Part shown: positions 47,074 through 59,711 of the stretch, piece after piece
Numbering within the stretch: position 1 is the first letter of the stretch
How the letters are laid out: every line of letters begins with the position of its first letter
Origin: Nicotiana tabacum
Taxonomy: Eukaryota; Streptophyta; Magnoliopsida; Solanales; Solanaceae
Direction of reading: 5' to 3'
Assembly: GCF_000715075.1 (NCBI RefSeq)
Contig: NC_134096.1
Location: forward strand, 121,712,643-121,776,642
Length of the DNA: 64,000 nt
Position numbers and translations under genes: made by a program
Notes under the pieces: model-generated
What the model was told of the DNA's origin: nothing
Databases searched by the model: none
Seen by the model: the letters and a program-made list of their open reading frames with translations, nothing else

Positions 47074-50000
47074 ATGCCTTTGACTAGGAAGCAAGTGATT
47101 AGTAAACGGCTTGATACAGCTGTGGGAGAGGGTAACATTCAGGTGCCTCCAGCCAGAGCAGGCCAAAGTGAGGCTCAGAGTGAGATGCCATCTCATACCT
47201 CTCTGTCTCCTCCCGAGGATATTAGGAGGCACCCAGTACATCCAGTTCCTCCGTCTGGCACTACAGACCATGATATGCGCAGTGCGGTGCAATTGTTGAC
47301 TAGCTTGGTAGCTGCTCAGGCTCAGAGGCAGAATACCGGTGCTGCTGATAAACCGGTTAGTGCGAGAGTTCGTGATTTTATTAATCTAGACCCTCCAGTG
47401 TTTACCGGATCAGACCCCAAGGAGGACCCGCAAACATTTATTGATCAGGTTCATTGTACATTGCGGGTTATGCATGCTAGTGATACGGAGGCAGTAGAGT
47501 TGGCTTCTTATCGGTTACAGGATTTAGCGATTTTATGGTATGATAGTTGGGAGAGATCTAGGGGTCTGAATGCTCCTCCAGCCGTGTGGAAGGAATTTTC
47601 TGAGGCCTTTCTTCGTCACTACTTGCCAGCTGAGATACGACGAGCTAGAGCTGATAAGTTCTTGAACCTTCGACAGGGTAATATGAATGTACGAGAGTAT
47701 AGTATACAGTTTGATTCTTTAGCAAGGTATACTCCCCATATGGTGGCCGAGATGAGTGATAGGGTGCACCTGTTCGTGAACGGGTTGGGACCACATCTGA
47801 TAAATGAGTGTACAACAGCCTCCTTGGTAGAGGGCATGGATATTTCCCGTATTCAGGCTTATGCCCAGACCCTTCAGGATCATAAGTTATATGCTAAGCT
47901 CTCTAAATGTGAATTCTTGCTGAACTCAGTAGCATTCCTTGGCCATGTGATATCTGATGAGGGTATTAGTGTCAACACTCAGAAGATCGATGCAGTGAAG
48001 AATTGGCCGAGACCTACAACACCGTCAGAAGTTCGCAGCTTCCTGGGGCTAACAGGATATTATAGGCGGTTTGTAGAAGAGTTTTCCTCTATATCAGCAC
48101 CATTGACTAAGTTAACATAGAAAACTACCAAGTTCCAGTGGTCTGATGCTTGTGAACATAGTTTTCAGGAGCTAAAGAATCGATTGACATCCGCGCCAAT
48201 GCTCACTCTCCCAGAAGGAACAGAAAGTTATGTGGTATATTGTGATGCCTCAGGTATAGGTTTGGGGTGCGTATTGATGCAACGTGGGAAGGTGATTGCT
48301 TATGCATCAAGACAATTAAAGAAGCATGAAAAGAATTACCCGACTCATGATTTGGAATTGGCTGCAGTAATATATGCTTTGAAGATATGATGACACTACA
48401 TATACGGCGTCCATGTTGACATCTACACAGATCACAAGAGTTTACAATACATCTTCAAGCAGAAGGAGTTGAATTTGAGGCAGCGTAGGTGGCTTGAATT
48501 ACTGAAAAACTACGACGTCGAGATATTGTACCATCTCGGTAAAGCCAATGTTATGGTAGACGCTCTCAGCCGTAAGTCAATGGGAATCTTAATACATATT
48601 GAGGCAGGTAGACAAGGGTTGACCAAAGAGCTTCACCAGCTGGCCAATATGAGAATCAGATTGTTGGACTCTGATGACAGAGGTGTTACTGTACAGAATA
48701 CAGCAGAATCATCTTTGGTAGCCGAGGTAAAAGCACGGCAATATGAAGATCCTACCTTAGTAAGATTGAGAGAGGGAATTCAGCAGTGTAAGATTACAGC
48801 TTTCAAGATCGGAGGAGATGGGACACTGAGATACCAGGGCCGATTATGTGTACCTAGTGTGGCAGGGTTGCAAGAGAAGATTATGATTGAGATTCACCAG
48901 TCCCGATATTCTATCCATCCTGGCTCGACAAAGATGTATCATGACGTTAAGGAGCAATATTGGTGGGATAACATGAAGAAGTCTATTGCAGAATTTGTAG
49001 CCCAGTGTCCTAATTGTCAACAAGTAAAGATCGAGCATCAGAAACCTAGTGGATTGATTCAGAATATAGAGATTCCGACCTGGAAATGGGAGGTGATTAA
49101 TATGGACTTCATTATTGGATTACCTCGCTCTTATCATAAGTTTGACTCCATCTGGGTGATAGTTGATCGACTTACAAAATCTGCCCATTTTCTACCAGTT
49201 AAGACAACTTACACGGCTGAAGATTATGCGAAGTTGTATATCAAGGAGATTGTTAGGCTTCATGGTGTGCCGGTATCTATTATATCAGACCGAGGAGCTC
49301 AATTTACGTCTAACTTTTGGAGGTCTTTTCAAAAAGGTTTAGGCATACAAGTAAATCTCAGCACTGCATTCCATCCGCAGACTGACGGACAGGCTGAACG
49401 TACCATCCAGACGCTTGAAGATATGCTATGAGCATGTGTTCTAGATTTCAAGGGGAATTGGGATGACCATCTGGCACTTATAGAATTTGCCTACAATAAT
49501 AGCTACCATTTCAGTATTAAAATGGCCCCGTATGAGGCACTGTATGGGAGGAGATGTAGATCACCAGTTGGATGGTTCGAAGTCGGTGAGACAGAATTAT
49601 ATGGGCCAGATTTGATTCACCAAGCCATTGAGAAGGTGAAAGTGATACAAGAGCGACTGAGGATGGCACAAAGTAGGCAAAAGTCTTATTCCGACGTCCG
49701 ACGTCGTGATCTGGAATTTGAGGTTGGTGATTGGGTTTTCCTGAAGATCTCGCCGATGAAGGGTGTTATGCGTTTTGGGAAGAAGGGTAAGTTGAGTCCA
49801 CAGTATATTGGGCCGTACAAAATTCTTCGACGAATTGGACAGGTTGCTTACGAGTTAGAATTGCCATCTGAATTGGAATTTGTCCACCCGGTATTCCATG
49901 TATCTATGTTGAGGAAATGTATTGGAGACCCTTATCGGGTCGTCCCTATCAAAGAAGTACAAGTTACAAAGGATCTATCATATGATGAAGTGCCAGTGGC

Positions 50001-50184
50001 TATATTAGATCGACAAGTCCGCAAGCTGAGAACAAAGGATGTAGCTTCCGTGAAAGTATTATGGAGGAACAAGAATATAGAAGAAATGACATGGGAAGCA
50101 GAAGAGGAGATGAAGTCTAAATACCCTTACCTATTCCAGAGTGAAGATAACGAGGATGCCGGGGGAAAGAAGGACGCATTATAA
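47074..50184 (+). pseudogene. Tekay gag-RT fusion/RNase H/integrase/chromodomain polyprotein, copy 1
   Basis: One frame of 1037 codons broken only by four nonsense codons, at 48118, 48388, 48391 and 49429. Residues 1-~268 are the gag N-terminal part (start MPLTRKQVISKRLD; FINLDPPVFTGSDPKEDP). At about 47878 the frame passes directly into the end of RT (KLYAKLSKCEF ... AFLGHVIS ... FLGLTGYYRRFV). The gag zinc knuckle, protease and the catalytic YxDD part of RT are therefore deleted in frame. RNase H ([10 protein letters not shown] ... [10 protein letters not shown]), integrase ([41 protein letters not shown]) and a C-terminal chromodomain (VKVLWRNKNIEEMTWEAEEEM, ~49980-50140) follow. It could not reverse-transcribe itself. 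Confidence 0.9.
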
Positions 50185-50428
50185 GGTGAAACGGCTCTAT
50201 GAGATAAGCAATAGCTTGTGAATACTCTTTTTTTAATACAAAATGGTGATATGCAGATAATGTACATATCCATAATGCTTTGTATAGTCTTGTATGGCCA
50301 TAGGTTGGGTTTAACTGCTTGCAAGTTTGGCTAGTGTCCATTTTATAAGGGAAACTCAGCCGGAAATCTCCGTCGGAATCCACGATGAGTTAGACACCCC
50401 ATAAACCCTTACATTCGAGGACGAATGT

Positions 50429-50445
50429 TCCTAAGGGGGAGAGGA
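50429..50445 (+). other. Tekay polypurine tract, copy 1
   Basis: ctaaggggga gagga immediately before LTR 2, preceded by cattcgaggacgaatg. The copy before LTR 3 is at 56519-56535. Confidence 0.8.
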
Positions 50446-52958
50446 TGTTACAACCCAAATTCGCATATCATAGATCACGCCATAAGGTAGTCGACGTAAA
50501 TCCAAGAAGAGATTATCTTTGAGATGATAATAAGTTAATCCTATTGGTCTTAAACGATACAAGGGTGTATAAGAGTGGTTAACAAGTATTTGAAGTTAAG
50601 CTAATCAAGGATGTTGTAACCCGTATTTTCGGATAACACTAGAGGTGATTAACTGTCCCAAGAGGTCTTGTTTTAATGTATTTGAATCATATAATATCCG
50701 CATCATAAGTCTTGAAGTCAAGCGAGTTATGAAATAAAAGTCGATAAAAGTTGTCGCAACTTAGGTTTATAATTTTACTTAAACTTTAGGTCAAATGTTA
50801 CTGCATTTTACTCCCAATGTGCTTGGAATTATGGGGTGATCTACCTATCAAATTGAAGATCTATGAGTCTAGTTTCCAACGCATTAAACCGTTCATCGAT
50901 ACGATCTCGGAATAGAGAGATATTCGCGTTTTCGCGAGAGTGCGCCAAGCTGCTCTCTATGGGGCCCACAAAGGCGGTTTAAGACATTTGGACATATATA
51001 AGATAACTCAACCCCGTTTTAAGTCATTATTTTTCAGTATATTCAGACCTTATAACCCTAAAAACATTCTCTCAAGGTTCTCTCATGATCCAAGACCCAA
51101 ACAAAGGGCAAACAACACAAATCAAATGTCGGGAATCCCGTGGCGCTAGTAAGTTTCTTGTTCTTCTTGTTGTTGCTGATTTTTGTGTTGTTCCAGCTCG
51201 TGTGGGAGGTTGTTTTAAGTGTTTTATGTCCTGTAAATACACCTTCAAGTTTTTAATATCAACCCTAGGTGATTTCAAGTCTTCTAAAGTAATTCTAGTG
51301 CCGAAAAACCCGAATTAATTGCTAGTTTCGCTTCCTTGTTCTTGTGGCAGAATTGAAGGGATATTTCGTAGAAAATTAAGGTCAAATTGGAGTTGTTCTT
51401 TCTGTTTAAAGGTAAGTAACCTCTTACTCTATATATATTTAAGATTATCCAAGTTGCAGCTAAGTCGTTGAAGCTAGAACTTGTGAAATATATATCGAAA
51501 AGCTTGGTAGTAATGTTGTTGGTTGGTGGATTGTTTTGGAGGCTCAATATGATTATTAATGATGTTGTTTGGGCTGTTTGGTGATTGTATTGACTTGTGG
51601 GAAGTCATATAAATAGGGGAGGTGCTGTCCGTTTCATCGTAAAATAGGTTGTGGTCGATACATAATAGTTACGACGCTTAAACGATAATGATAGTGTCAT
51701 TTATCTTATTGTAGACTAAGGAGTCGTGATATTTGCATAGCTTGAGGTTGGGCAGTATATACAAGGTATGTGACGCTATCCCCTTCATTCTTTTGCACGA
51801 CTCCAATTGTACATAATGTAATGAACGAGCTCCCAAAGATACTCTACTCTTAGAAGCTAGCAGTACTTACATTGCTGCCCTTCTTATGAAACGATTGATA
51901 TTGATGTTACTTCTCTTATTCTTATATTATCAATGTTGTTGGTAGTTCCTGATTCTTACAAGATTCTTGATGAAGAGTTAATCCTAATAACGTGTACGAA
52001 GGATACCAACCTTATGTCACTCCGAAAGGTTCAAAATGTGATTCCAATGAGTCCAGCATGCATCATATATATGTATCTATTTTACTCTACCGAGCCGCGC
52101 TATAGTCGGCCGGGTACGGCACCTATTGTGCAACCACTGATCAGTTGGGTTTTACCGAGCTCCACGTGGCCGGGTACGATTCTACCGAGCCCTATGATGG
52201 CCGGGTACGTTTTACCGAGCCTATTATGGCCGGGTACGATATGATGATGATGATGCCCACAAAGGCATATGTTTTAAACGTTTATGTATATATATATATG
52301 TATGTATCATGTATTTCATGTCAGTAGCCCTCAGAGGTACCCAGATGTCACAGGTTGTATATTCCCTATCACTGTTTACATTATTGTTCTTACTTATGCT
52401 ATTCTGCCTTACATACTCAGTACTTTATTCGTACTGACGTCCTTTTTATTTGTGGACGCTGCATGTCGTGCTGCAGGTCCTGATAGACGGGTAGACGCAG
52501 CTCCCCCATCACAGTAGGCTATCCGGTTCAGCGTTATTGGCAAGATCCTTTCTCCGGACTTGCCGTGGTCTTGGTATGCATTTTTTTTATAGACCTTATG
52601 GGTATGTCGGGGCCCTGTTCCGGCAATGTTGTAGCACTTATGTTCTTTTAGAGGCTCATAGACAGGTGTCGACTTATGTATGGTTTAGAATGCCTTTTTG
52701 GCTGATTTTTGTTGTATAGTCTTTCATGGCATCATGATAGCTCGTACCTTATATATAGTTTCTTGACAGTCTTGTCGTCCCATGTTATGTATGTTCATGA
52801 CATTATCTTTCATTGTTGGATGTTCATGATCCATGTCTACTATTTATATTGATCTTGTCGGCCCTTAAAGATAATAAGGAAGGTTAGATAAAATATACGT
52901 TGGTGCTCGGCAAGTATGGCCCAGGTGCTAGTCATGACCCTCCAGTTGGGTCGTGACA
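50446..52958 (+). repeat. Tekay LTR 2 (middle, 2513 bp), chimeric
   Basis: From its start to the TA run near 52290 it shares every variant I could find with LTR 3. From 52586 onwards (t8 run, aaatatacg, gcaagtatgg, cccaggt) it shares them with LTR 1. The switch lies between about 52290 and 52586. Confidence 0.92.
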
Positions 52959-53163
52959 AACTTGGTATCAGAGCAAGTCTGTCCTAGGGGTTGTCTATGA
53001 GCCGTGTCTAGTAGAGTTTTGATTATGGATGTGTAGCGCGCCACATTTATAATCAGGAGGCTACGTGACATCTAGGGTTGTTACCTTCTTCCTGAATCTA
53101 GATCGTGCGTAGAGTTGAGTAGTAAGTGTTCATATCTAATATTCACCTTGTTTTCTTTTAGCG

Positions 53164-56100
53164 ATGCCTTTGACTAGGAAGCAAGTGATTAGTAAACGGC
53201 TTGATACAGCTGTGGGAGAGGGTAACATTCAGGTGCCTCCAGCCAGAGCAGGCCAAAGTGAGGCTCAGAGTGAGATGCCATCTCATACCTCTCTGTCTCC
53301 TCCCGAGGATATTAGGAGGCACCCAGTACATCCAGTTCCTCCGTCTGGCACTACAGACCATGATATGCGCAGTGCGGTGCAATTGTTGACTAGCTTGGTA
53401 GCTGCTCAGGCTCAGAGGCAGAATACCGGTGCTGCTGATAAACCGGTTAGTGCGAGAGTTCGTGATTTTATTAATCTAGACCCTCCAGTGTTTACCGGAT
53501 CAGACCCCAAGGAGGACCCGCAAACATTTATTGATCAGGTTCATTGTACATTGCGGGTTATGCATGCTAGTGATACGGAGGCAGTAGAGTTGGCTTCTTA
53601 TCGGTTACAGGATTTAGCGATTTTATGGTATGATAGTTGGGAGAGATCTAGGGGTCTGAATGCTCCTCCAGCCGTGTGGAAGGAATTTTCTGAGGCCTTT
53701 CTTCGTCACTACTTGCCAGCTGAGATACGACGAGCTAGAGCTGATAAGTTCTTGAACCTTCGACAGGGTAATATGAATGTACGAGAGTATAGTATACAGT
53801 TTGATTCTTTAGCAAGGTATACTCCCCATATGGTGGCCGAGATGAGTGATAGGGTGCACCTGTTCGTGAACGGGTTGGGACCACATCTGATAAATGAGTG
53901 TACAACAGCCTCCTTGGTAGAGGGCATGGATATTTCCCGTATTCAGGCTTATGCCCAGACCCTTCAGGATCATAAGTTATATGCTAAGCTCTCTAAATGT
54001 GAATTCTTGCTGAACTCAGTAGCATTCCTTGGCCATGTGATATCTGATGAGGGTATTAGTGTCAACACTCAGAAGATCGATGCAGTGAAGAATTGGCCGA
54101 GACCTACAACACCGTCAGAAGTTCGCAGCTTCCTGGGGCTAACAGGATATTATAGGCGGTTTGTAGAAGAGTTTTCCTCTATATCAGCACCATTGACTAA
54201 GTTAACATAGAAAACTACCAAGTTCCAGTGGTCTGATGCTTGTGAACATAGTTTTCAGGAGCTAAAGAATCGATTGACATCCGCGCCAATGCTCACTCTC
54301 CCAGAAGGAACAGAAAGTTATGTGGTATATTGTGATGCCTCAGGTATAGGTTTGGGGTGCGTATTGATGCAACGTGGGAAGGTGATTGCTTATGCATCAA
54401 GACAATTAAAGAAGCATGAAAAGAATTACCCGACTCATGATTTGGAATTGGCTGCAGTAATATATGCTTTGAAGATATGATGACACTACATATACGGCGT
54501 CCATGTTGACATCTACACAGATCACAAGAGTTTACAATACATCTTCAAGCAGAAGGAGTTGAATTTGAGGCAGCGTAGGTGGCTTGAATTACTGAAAAAC
54601 TACGACGTCGAGATATTGTACCATCTCGGTAAAGCCAATGTTATGGTAGACGCTCTCAGCCGTAAGTCAATGGGAATCTTAATACATATTGAGGCAGGTA
54701 GACAAGGGTTGACCAAAGAGCTTCACCAGCTGGCCAATATGAGAATCAGATTGTTGGACTCTGATGACAGAGGTGTTACTGTACAGAATACAGCAGAATC
54801 ATCTTTGGTAGCCGAGGTAAAAGCACGGCAATATGAAGATCCTACCTTAGTAAGATTGAGAGAGGGAATTCAGCAGTGTAAGATTACAGCTTTCAAGATC
54901 GGAGGAGATGGGACACTGAGATACCAGGGCCGATTATGTGTACCTAGTGTGGCAGGGTTGCGAGAGAAGATTATGATTGAGATTCACCAGTCCCGATATT
55001 CTATCCATCCTGGCTCGACAAAGATGTATCATGACGTTAAGGAGCAATATTGGTGGGATAACATGAAGAAGTCTATTGCAGAATTTGTAGCCCAGTGTCC
55101 TAATTGTCAACAAGTAAAGATCGAGCATCAGAAACCTAGTGGATTGATTCAGAATATAGAGATTCCGACCTGGAAATGGGAGGTGATTAATATGGACTTC
55201 ATTATTGGATTACCTCGCTCTTATCATAAGTTTGACTCCATCTGGGTGATAGTTGATCGACTTACAAAATCTGCCCATTTTCTACCAGTTAAGACAACTT
55301 ACACGGCTGAAGATTATGCGAAGTTGTATATCAAGGAGATTGTTAGGCTTCATGGTGTGCCGGTATCTATTATATCAGACCGAGGAGCTCAATTTACGTC
55401 TAACTTTTGGAGGTCTTTTCAAAAAGGTTTAGGCATACAAGTAAATCTCAGCACTGCATTCCATCCGCAGACTGACGGACAGGCTGAACGTACCATCCAG
55501 ACGCTTGAAGATATGCTATGAGCATGTGTTCTAGATTTCAAGGGGAATTGGGATGACCATCTGGCACTTATAGAATTTGCCTACAATAATAGCTACCATT
55601 TCAGTATTAAAATGGCCCCGTATGAGGCACTGTATGGGAGGAGATGTAGATCACCAGTTGGATGGTTCGAAGTCGGTGAGACAGAATTATATGGGCCAGA
55701 TTTGATTCACCAAGCCATTGAGAAGGTGAAAGTGATACAAGAGCGACTGAGGATGGCACAAAGTAGGCAAAAGTCTTATTCCGACGTCCGACGTCGTGAT
55801 CTGGAATTTGAGGTTGGTGATTGGGTTTTCCTGAAGATCTCGCCGATGAAGGGTGTTATGCGTTTTGGGAAGAAGGGTAAGTTGAGTCCACAGTATATTG
55901 GGCCGTACAAAATTCTTCGACGAATTGGACAGGTTGCTTACGAGTTAGAATTGCCATCTGAATTGGAATTTGTCCACCCGGTATTCCATGTATCTATGTT
56001 GAGGAAATGTATTGGAGACCCTTATCGGGTCGTCCCTATCAAAGAAGTACAAGTTACAAAGGATCTATCATATGATGAAGTGCCAGTGGCTATATTAGAT

Positions 56101-56274
56101 CGACAAGTCCGCAAGCTGAGAACAAAGGATGTAGCTTCCGTGAAAGTATTATGGAGGAACAAGAATATAGAAGAAATGACATGGGAAGCAGAAGAGGAGA
56201 TGAAGTCTAAATACCCTTACCTATTCCAGAGTGAAGATAACGAGGATGCCGGGGGAAAGAAGGACGCATTATAA
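53164..56274 (+). pseudogene. Tekay gag-RT fusion/RNase H/integrase/chromodomain polyprotein, copy 2
   Basis: Same frame, same deletion junction (about 53968) and same nonsense codons (54208, 54478, 54481 and 55519) as copy 1. The one coding change I found is in integrase: Q in copy 1 and R in copy 2 (VAGLxEKIM, codon at 54961-54963). Sharing of all stops shows that the polyprotein was already dead before the tandem duplication. Confidence 0.9.
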
Positions 56275-56535
56275 GGTGAAACGGCTCTATGAGATAAGCA
56301 ATAGCTTGTGAATACTCTTTTTTTAATACAAAATGGTGATATGCAGATAATGTACATATCCATAATGCTTTGTATAGTCTTGTATGGCCATAGGTTGGGT
56401 TTAACTGCTTGCAAGTTTGGCTAGTGTCCATTTTATAAGGGAAACTCAGCCGGAAATCTCCGTCGGAATCCACGATGAGTTAGACACCCCATAAACCCTT
56501 ACATTCGAGGACGAATGTTCCTAAGGGGGAGAGGA

Positions 56536-59048
56536 TGTTACAACCCAAATTCGCATATCATAGATCACGCCATAAGGTAGTCGACGTAAATCCAAGAAGA
56601 GATTATCTTTGAGATGATAATAAGTTAATCCTATTGGTCTTAAACGATACAAGGGTGTATAAGAGTGGTTAACAAGTATTTGAAGTTAAGCTAATCAAGG
56701 ATGTTGTAACCCGTATTTTCGGATAACACTAGAGGTGATTAACTGTCCCAAGAGGTCTTGTTTTAATGTATTTGAATCATATAATATCCGCATCATAAGT
56801 CTTGAAGTCAAGCGAGTTATGAAATAAAAGTCGATAAAAGTTGTCGCAACTTAGGTTTATAATTTTACTTAAACTTTAGGTCAAATGTTACTGCATTTTA
56901 CTCCCAATGTGCTTGGAATTATGGGGTGATCTACCTATCAAATTGAAGATCTATGAGTCTAGTTTCCAACGCATTAAACCGTTCATCGATACGATCTCGG
57001 AATAGAGAGATATTCGCGTTTTCGCGAGAGTGCGCCAAGCTGCTCTCTATGGGGCCCACAAAGGCGGTTTAAGACATTTGGACATATATAAGATAACTCA
57101 ACCCCGTTTTAAGTCATTATTTTTCAGTATATTCAGACCTTATAACCCTAAAAACATTCTCTCAAGGTTCTCTCATGATCCAAGACCCAAACAAAGGGCA
57201 AACAACACAAATCAAATGTCGGGAATCCCGTGGCGCTAGTAAGTTTCTTGTTCTTCTTGTTGTTGCTGATTTTTGTGTTGTTCCAGCTCGTGTGGGAGGT
57301 TGTTTTAAGTGTTTTATGTCCTGTAAATACACCTTCAAGTTTTTAATATCAACCCTAGGTGATTTCAAGTCTTCTAAAGTAATTCTAGTGCCGAAAAACC
57401 CGAATTAATTGCTAGTTTCGCTTCCTTGTTCTTGTGGCAGAATTGAAGGGATATTTCGTAGAAAATTAAGGTCAAATTGGAGTTGTTCTTTCTGTTTAAA
57501 GGTAAGTAACCTCTTACTCTATATATATTTAAGATTATCCAAGTTGCAGCTAAGTCGTTGAAGCTAGAACTTGTGAAATATATATCGAAAAGCTTGGTAG
57601 TAATGTTGTTGGTTGGTGGATTGTTTTGGAGGCTCAATATGATTATTAATGATGTTGTTTGGGCTGTTTGGTGATTGTATTGACTTGTGGGAAGTCATAT
57701 AAATAGGGGAGGTGCTGTCCGTTTCATCGTAAAATAGGTTGTGGTCGATACATAATAGTTACGACGCTTAAACGATAATGATAGTGTCATTTATCTTATT
57801 GTAGACTAAGGAGTCGTGATATTTGCATAGCTTGAGGTTGGGCAGTATATACAAGGTATGTGACGCTATCCCCTTCATTCTTTTGCACGACTCCAATTGT
57901 ACATAATGTAATGAACGAGCTCCCAAAGATACTCTACTCTTAGAAGCTAGCAGTACTTACATTGCTGCCCTTCTTATGAAACGATTGATATTGATGTTAC
58001 TTCTCTTATTCTTATATTATCAATGTTGTTGGTAGTTCCTGATTCTTACAAGATTCTTGATGAAGAGTTAATCCTAATAACGTGTACGAAGGATACCAAC
58101 CTTATGTCACTCCGAAAGGTTCAAAATGTGATTCCAATGAGTCCAGCATGCATCATATATATGTATCTATTTTACTCTACCGAGCCGCGCTATAGTCGGC
58201 CGGGTACGGCACCTATTGTGCAACCACTGATCAGTTGGGTTTTACCGAGCTCCACGTGGCCGGGTACGATTCTACCGAGCCCTATGATGGCCGGGTACGT
58301 TTTACCGAGCCTATTATGGCCGGGTACGATATGATGATGATGATGCCCACAAAGGCATATGTTTTAAACGTTTATGTATATATATATATGTATGTATCAT
58401 GTATTTCATGTCAGTAGCCCTCAGAGGTACCCAGATGTCACAGGTTGTATATTCCCTATCACTGTTTACATTATTGTTCTTACTTATGCTATTCTGCCTT
58501 ACATACTCAGTACTTTATTCGTACTGACGTCCTTTTTATTTGTGGACGCTGCATGTCGTGCTGCAGGTCCTGATAGACGGGTAGACGCAGCTCCCCCATC
58601 ACAGTAGGCTATCCGGTTCAGCGTTATTGGCAAGATCCTTTCTCCGGACTTGCCGTGGTCTTGGTATGCATTTTTGTTATAGACCTTATGGGTATGTCGG
58701 GGCCCTGTTCCGGCAATGTTGTAGCACTTATGTTCTTTTAGAGGCTCATAGACAGGTGTCGACTTATGTATGGTTTAGAATGCCTTTTTGGCTGATTTTT
58801 GTTGTATAGTCTTTCATGGCATCATGATAGCTCGTACCTTATATATAGTTTCTTGACAGTCTTGTCGTCCCATGTTATGTATGTTCATGACATTATCTTT
58901 CATTGTTGGATGTTCATGATCCATGTCTACTATTTATATTGATCTTGTCGGCCCTTAAAGATAATAAGGAAGGTTAGATAAAATGTACGTTGGTGCTCGG
59001 CAAATATGGCCCGGGTGCTAGTCATGACCCTCCAGTTGGGTCGTGACA
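56536..59048 (+). repeat. Tekay LTR 3 (right, 2513 bp)
   Basis: Private variants at its right end (g in the T run near 58676, aaatgtacg, gcaaatatgg, cccgggt) are absent from LTRs 1 and 2. It ends GGGTCGTGACA and is followed by CTGAA. Confidence 0.92.
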
Positions 59049-59053
59049 CTGAA
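59049..59053. other. Target-site duplication CTGAA, right copy
   Basis: Exact copy of 44353-44357. Confidence 0.92.
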
Positions 59054-59704
59054 TTTTGACCTTGATTTAGGTTTCTCACTACTTGAATCTTTCTTATTGG
59101 ATCTACCTCTTATGAATAAGCCTTCCCCTTGGTTCCCACTAGTTTTTCCAGTAATATCTCTATCTATTTGTTCTTTTGATTTCAAAATAGATTTGATATC
59201 TTTATAAGAGATATTATCCTTTCCATAAAGCCTAATATCTCTTATATGTTTAAATGACTGGGGTAAGAAAACAAGCAATAACACAGCTTGATCCTCATCT
59301 TTGATTTCAGCATCTATGTTACTTAAATCCATAAGAAGAGAATCAAAAGTATCAAGATGAGTAAGTATAGAGGTACCTTCAGCCATACGAAAAGTGTAGA
59401 ATTTTTGCTTTAAGTAAATCCTGTTTTCTACTGTTCTTTTCATATATAAGGTTTTAAGCTTTTCCCATATGCCTTTGGCTGAGCTTTCTGCTGCAACTTC
59501 ACGCAAAACCTCATTTGAAAGATTTAAAATAATACCTGCTTTTGCCTTTTTGTCTATGACGGCAAACTCCTCGTCCGTCATTTTATCCGGCATCTTCTCA
59601 TTTCCTTGCAGTGCCAAATCTAAGCCATCCTGAATTAGGATAGCTTCCATCTTTAATTGCACAATTCTGTCTTGGTTTGAAAAATATGTCATCTTGATAG
59701 TCAT
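59054..59704 (-). pseudogene. Tork-like gag N-terminal part
   Basis: About 217 codons from 59704 with the copia gag (UBN2-type) pattern: [17 protein letters not shown], then [13 protein letters not shown] and [19 protein letters not shown], ending in a lysine/serine-rich tail where the Tekay array interrupts it. Across the insertion it continues in frame at 44357 into the CCHC knuckle. The N-terminus is odd. The usual conserved FNG...W segment before KMEA is replaced by other sequence, and only 7 bp separate the ATG from the LTR. A piece carrying the PBS and the first gag codons thus seems to be missing. Confidence 0.82.
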
Positions 59705-59711
59705 AAATGTC

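Larger units (their letters stand above)
44358..59048 (+). mobile_element. Tekay-type chromovirus tandem array: LTR-int-LTR-int-LTR
   Basis: Three LTRs (44358-46868, 50446-52958 and 56536-59048) alternate with two 3577-bp interiors (46869-50445 and 52959-56535). A single CTGAA target duplication flanks the whole, so one insertion was later tandemised. Both interiors carry the same internal deletion and the same four nonsense codons. The two interiors appear to differ at a single site (a/g at 48872 and 54962). The middle LTR is a mosaic of the outer two. The chromodomain places it in the chromovirus branch. Confidence 0.92.
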
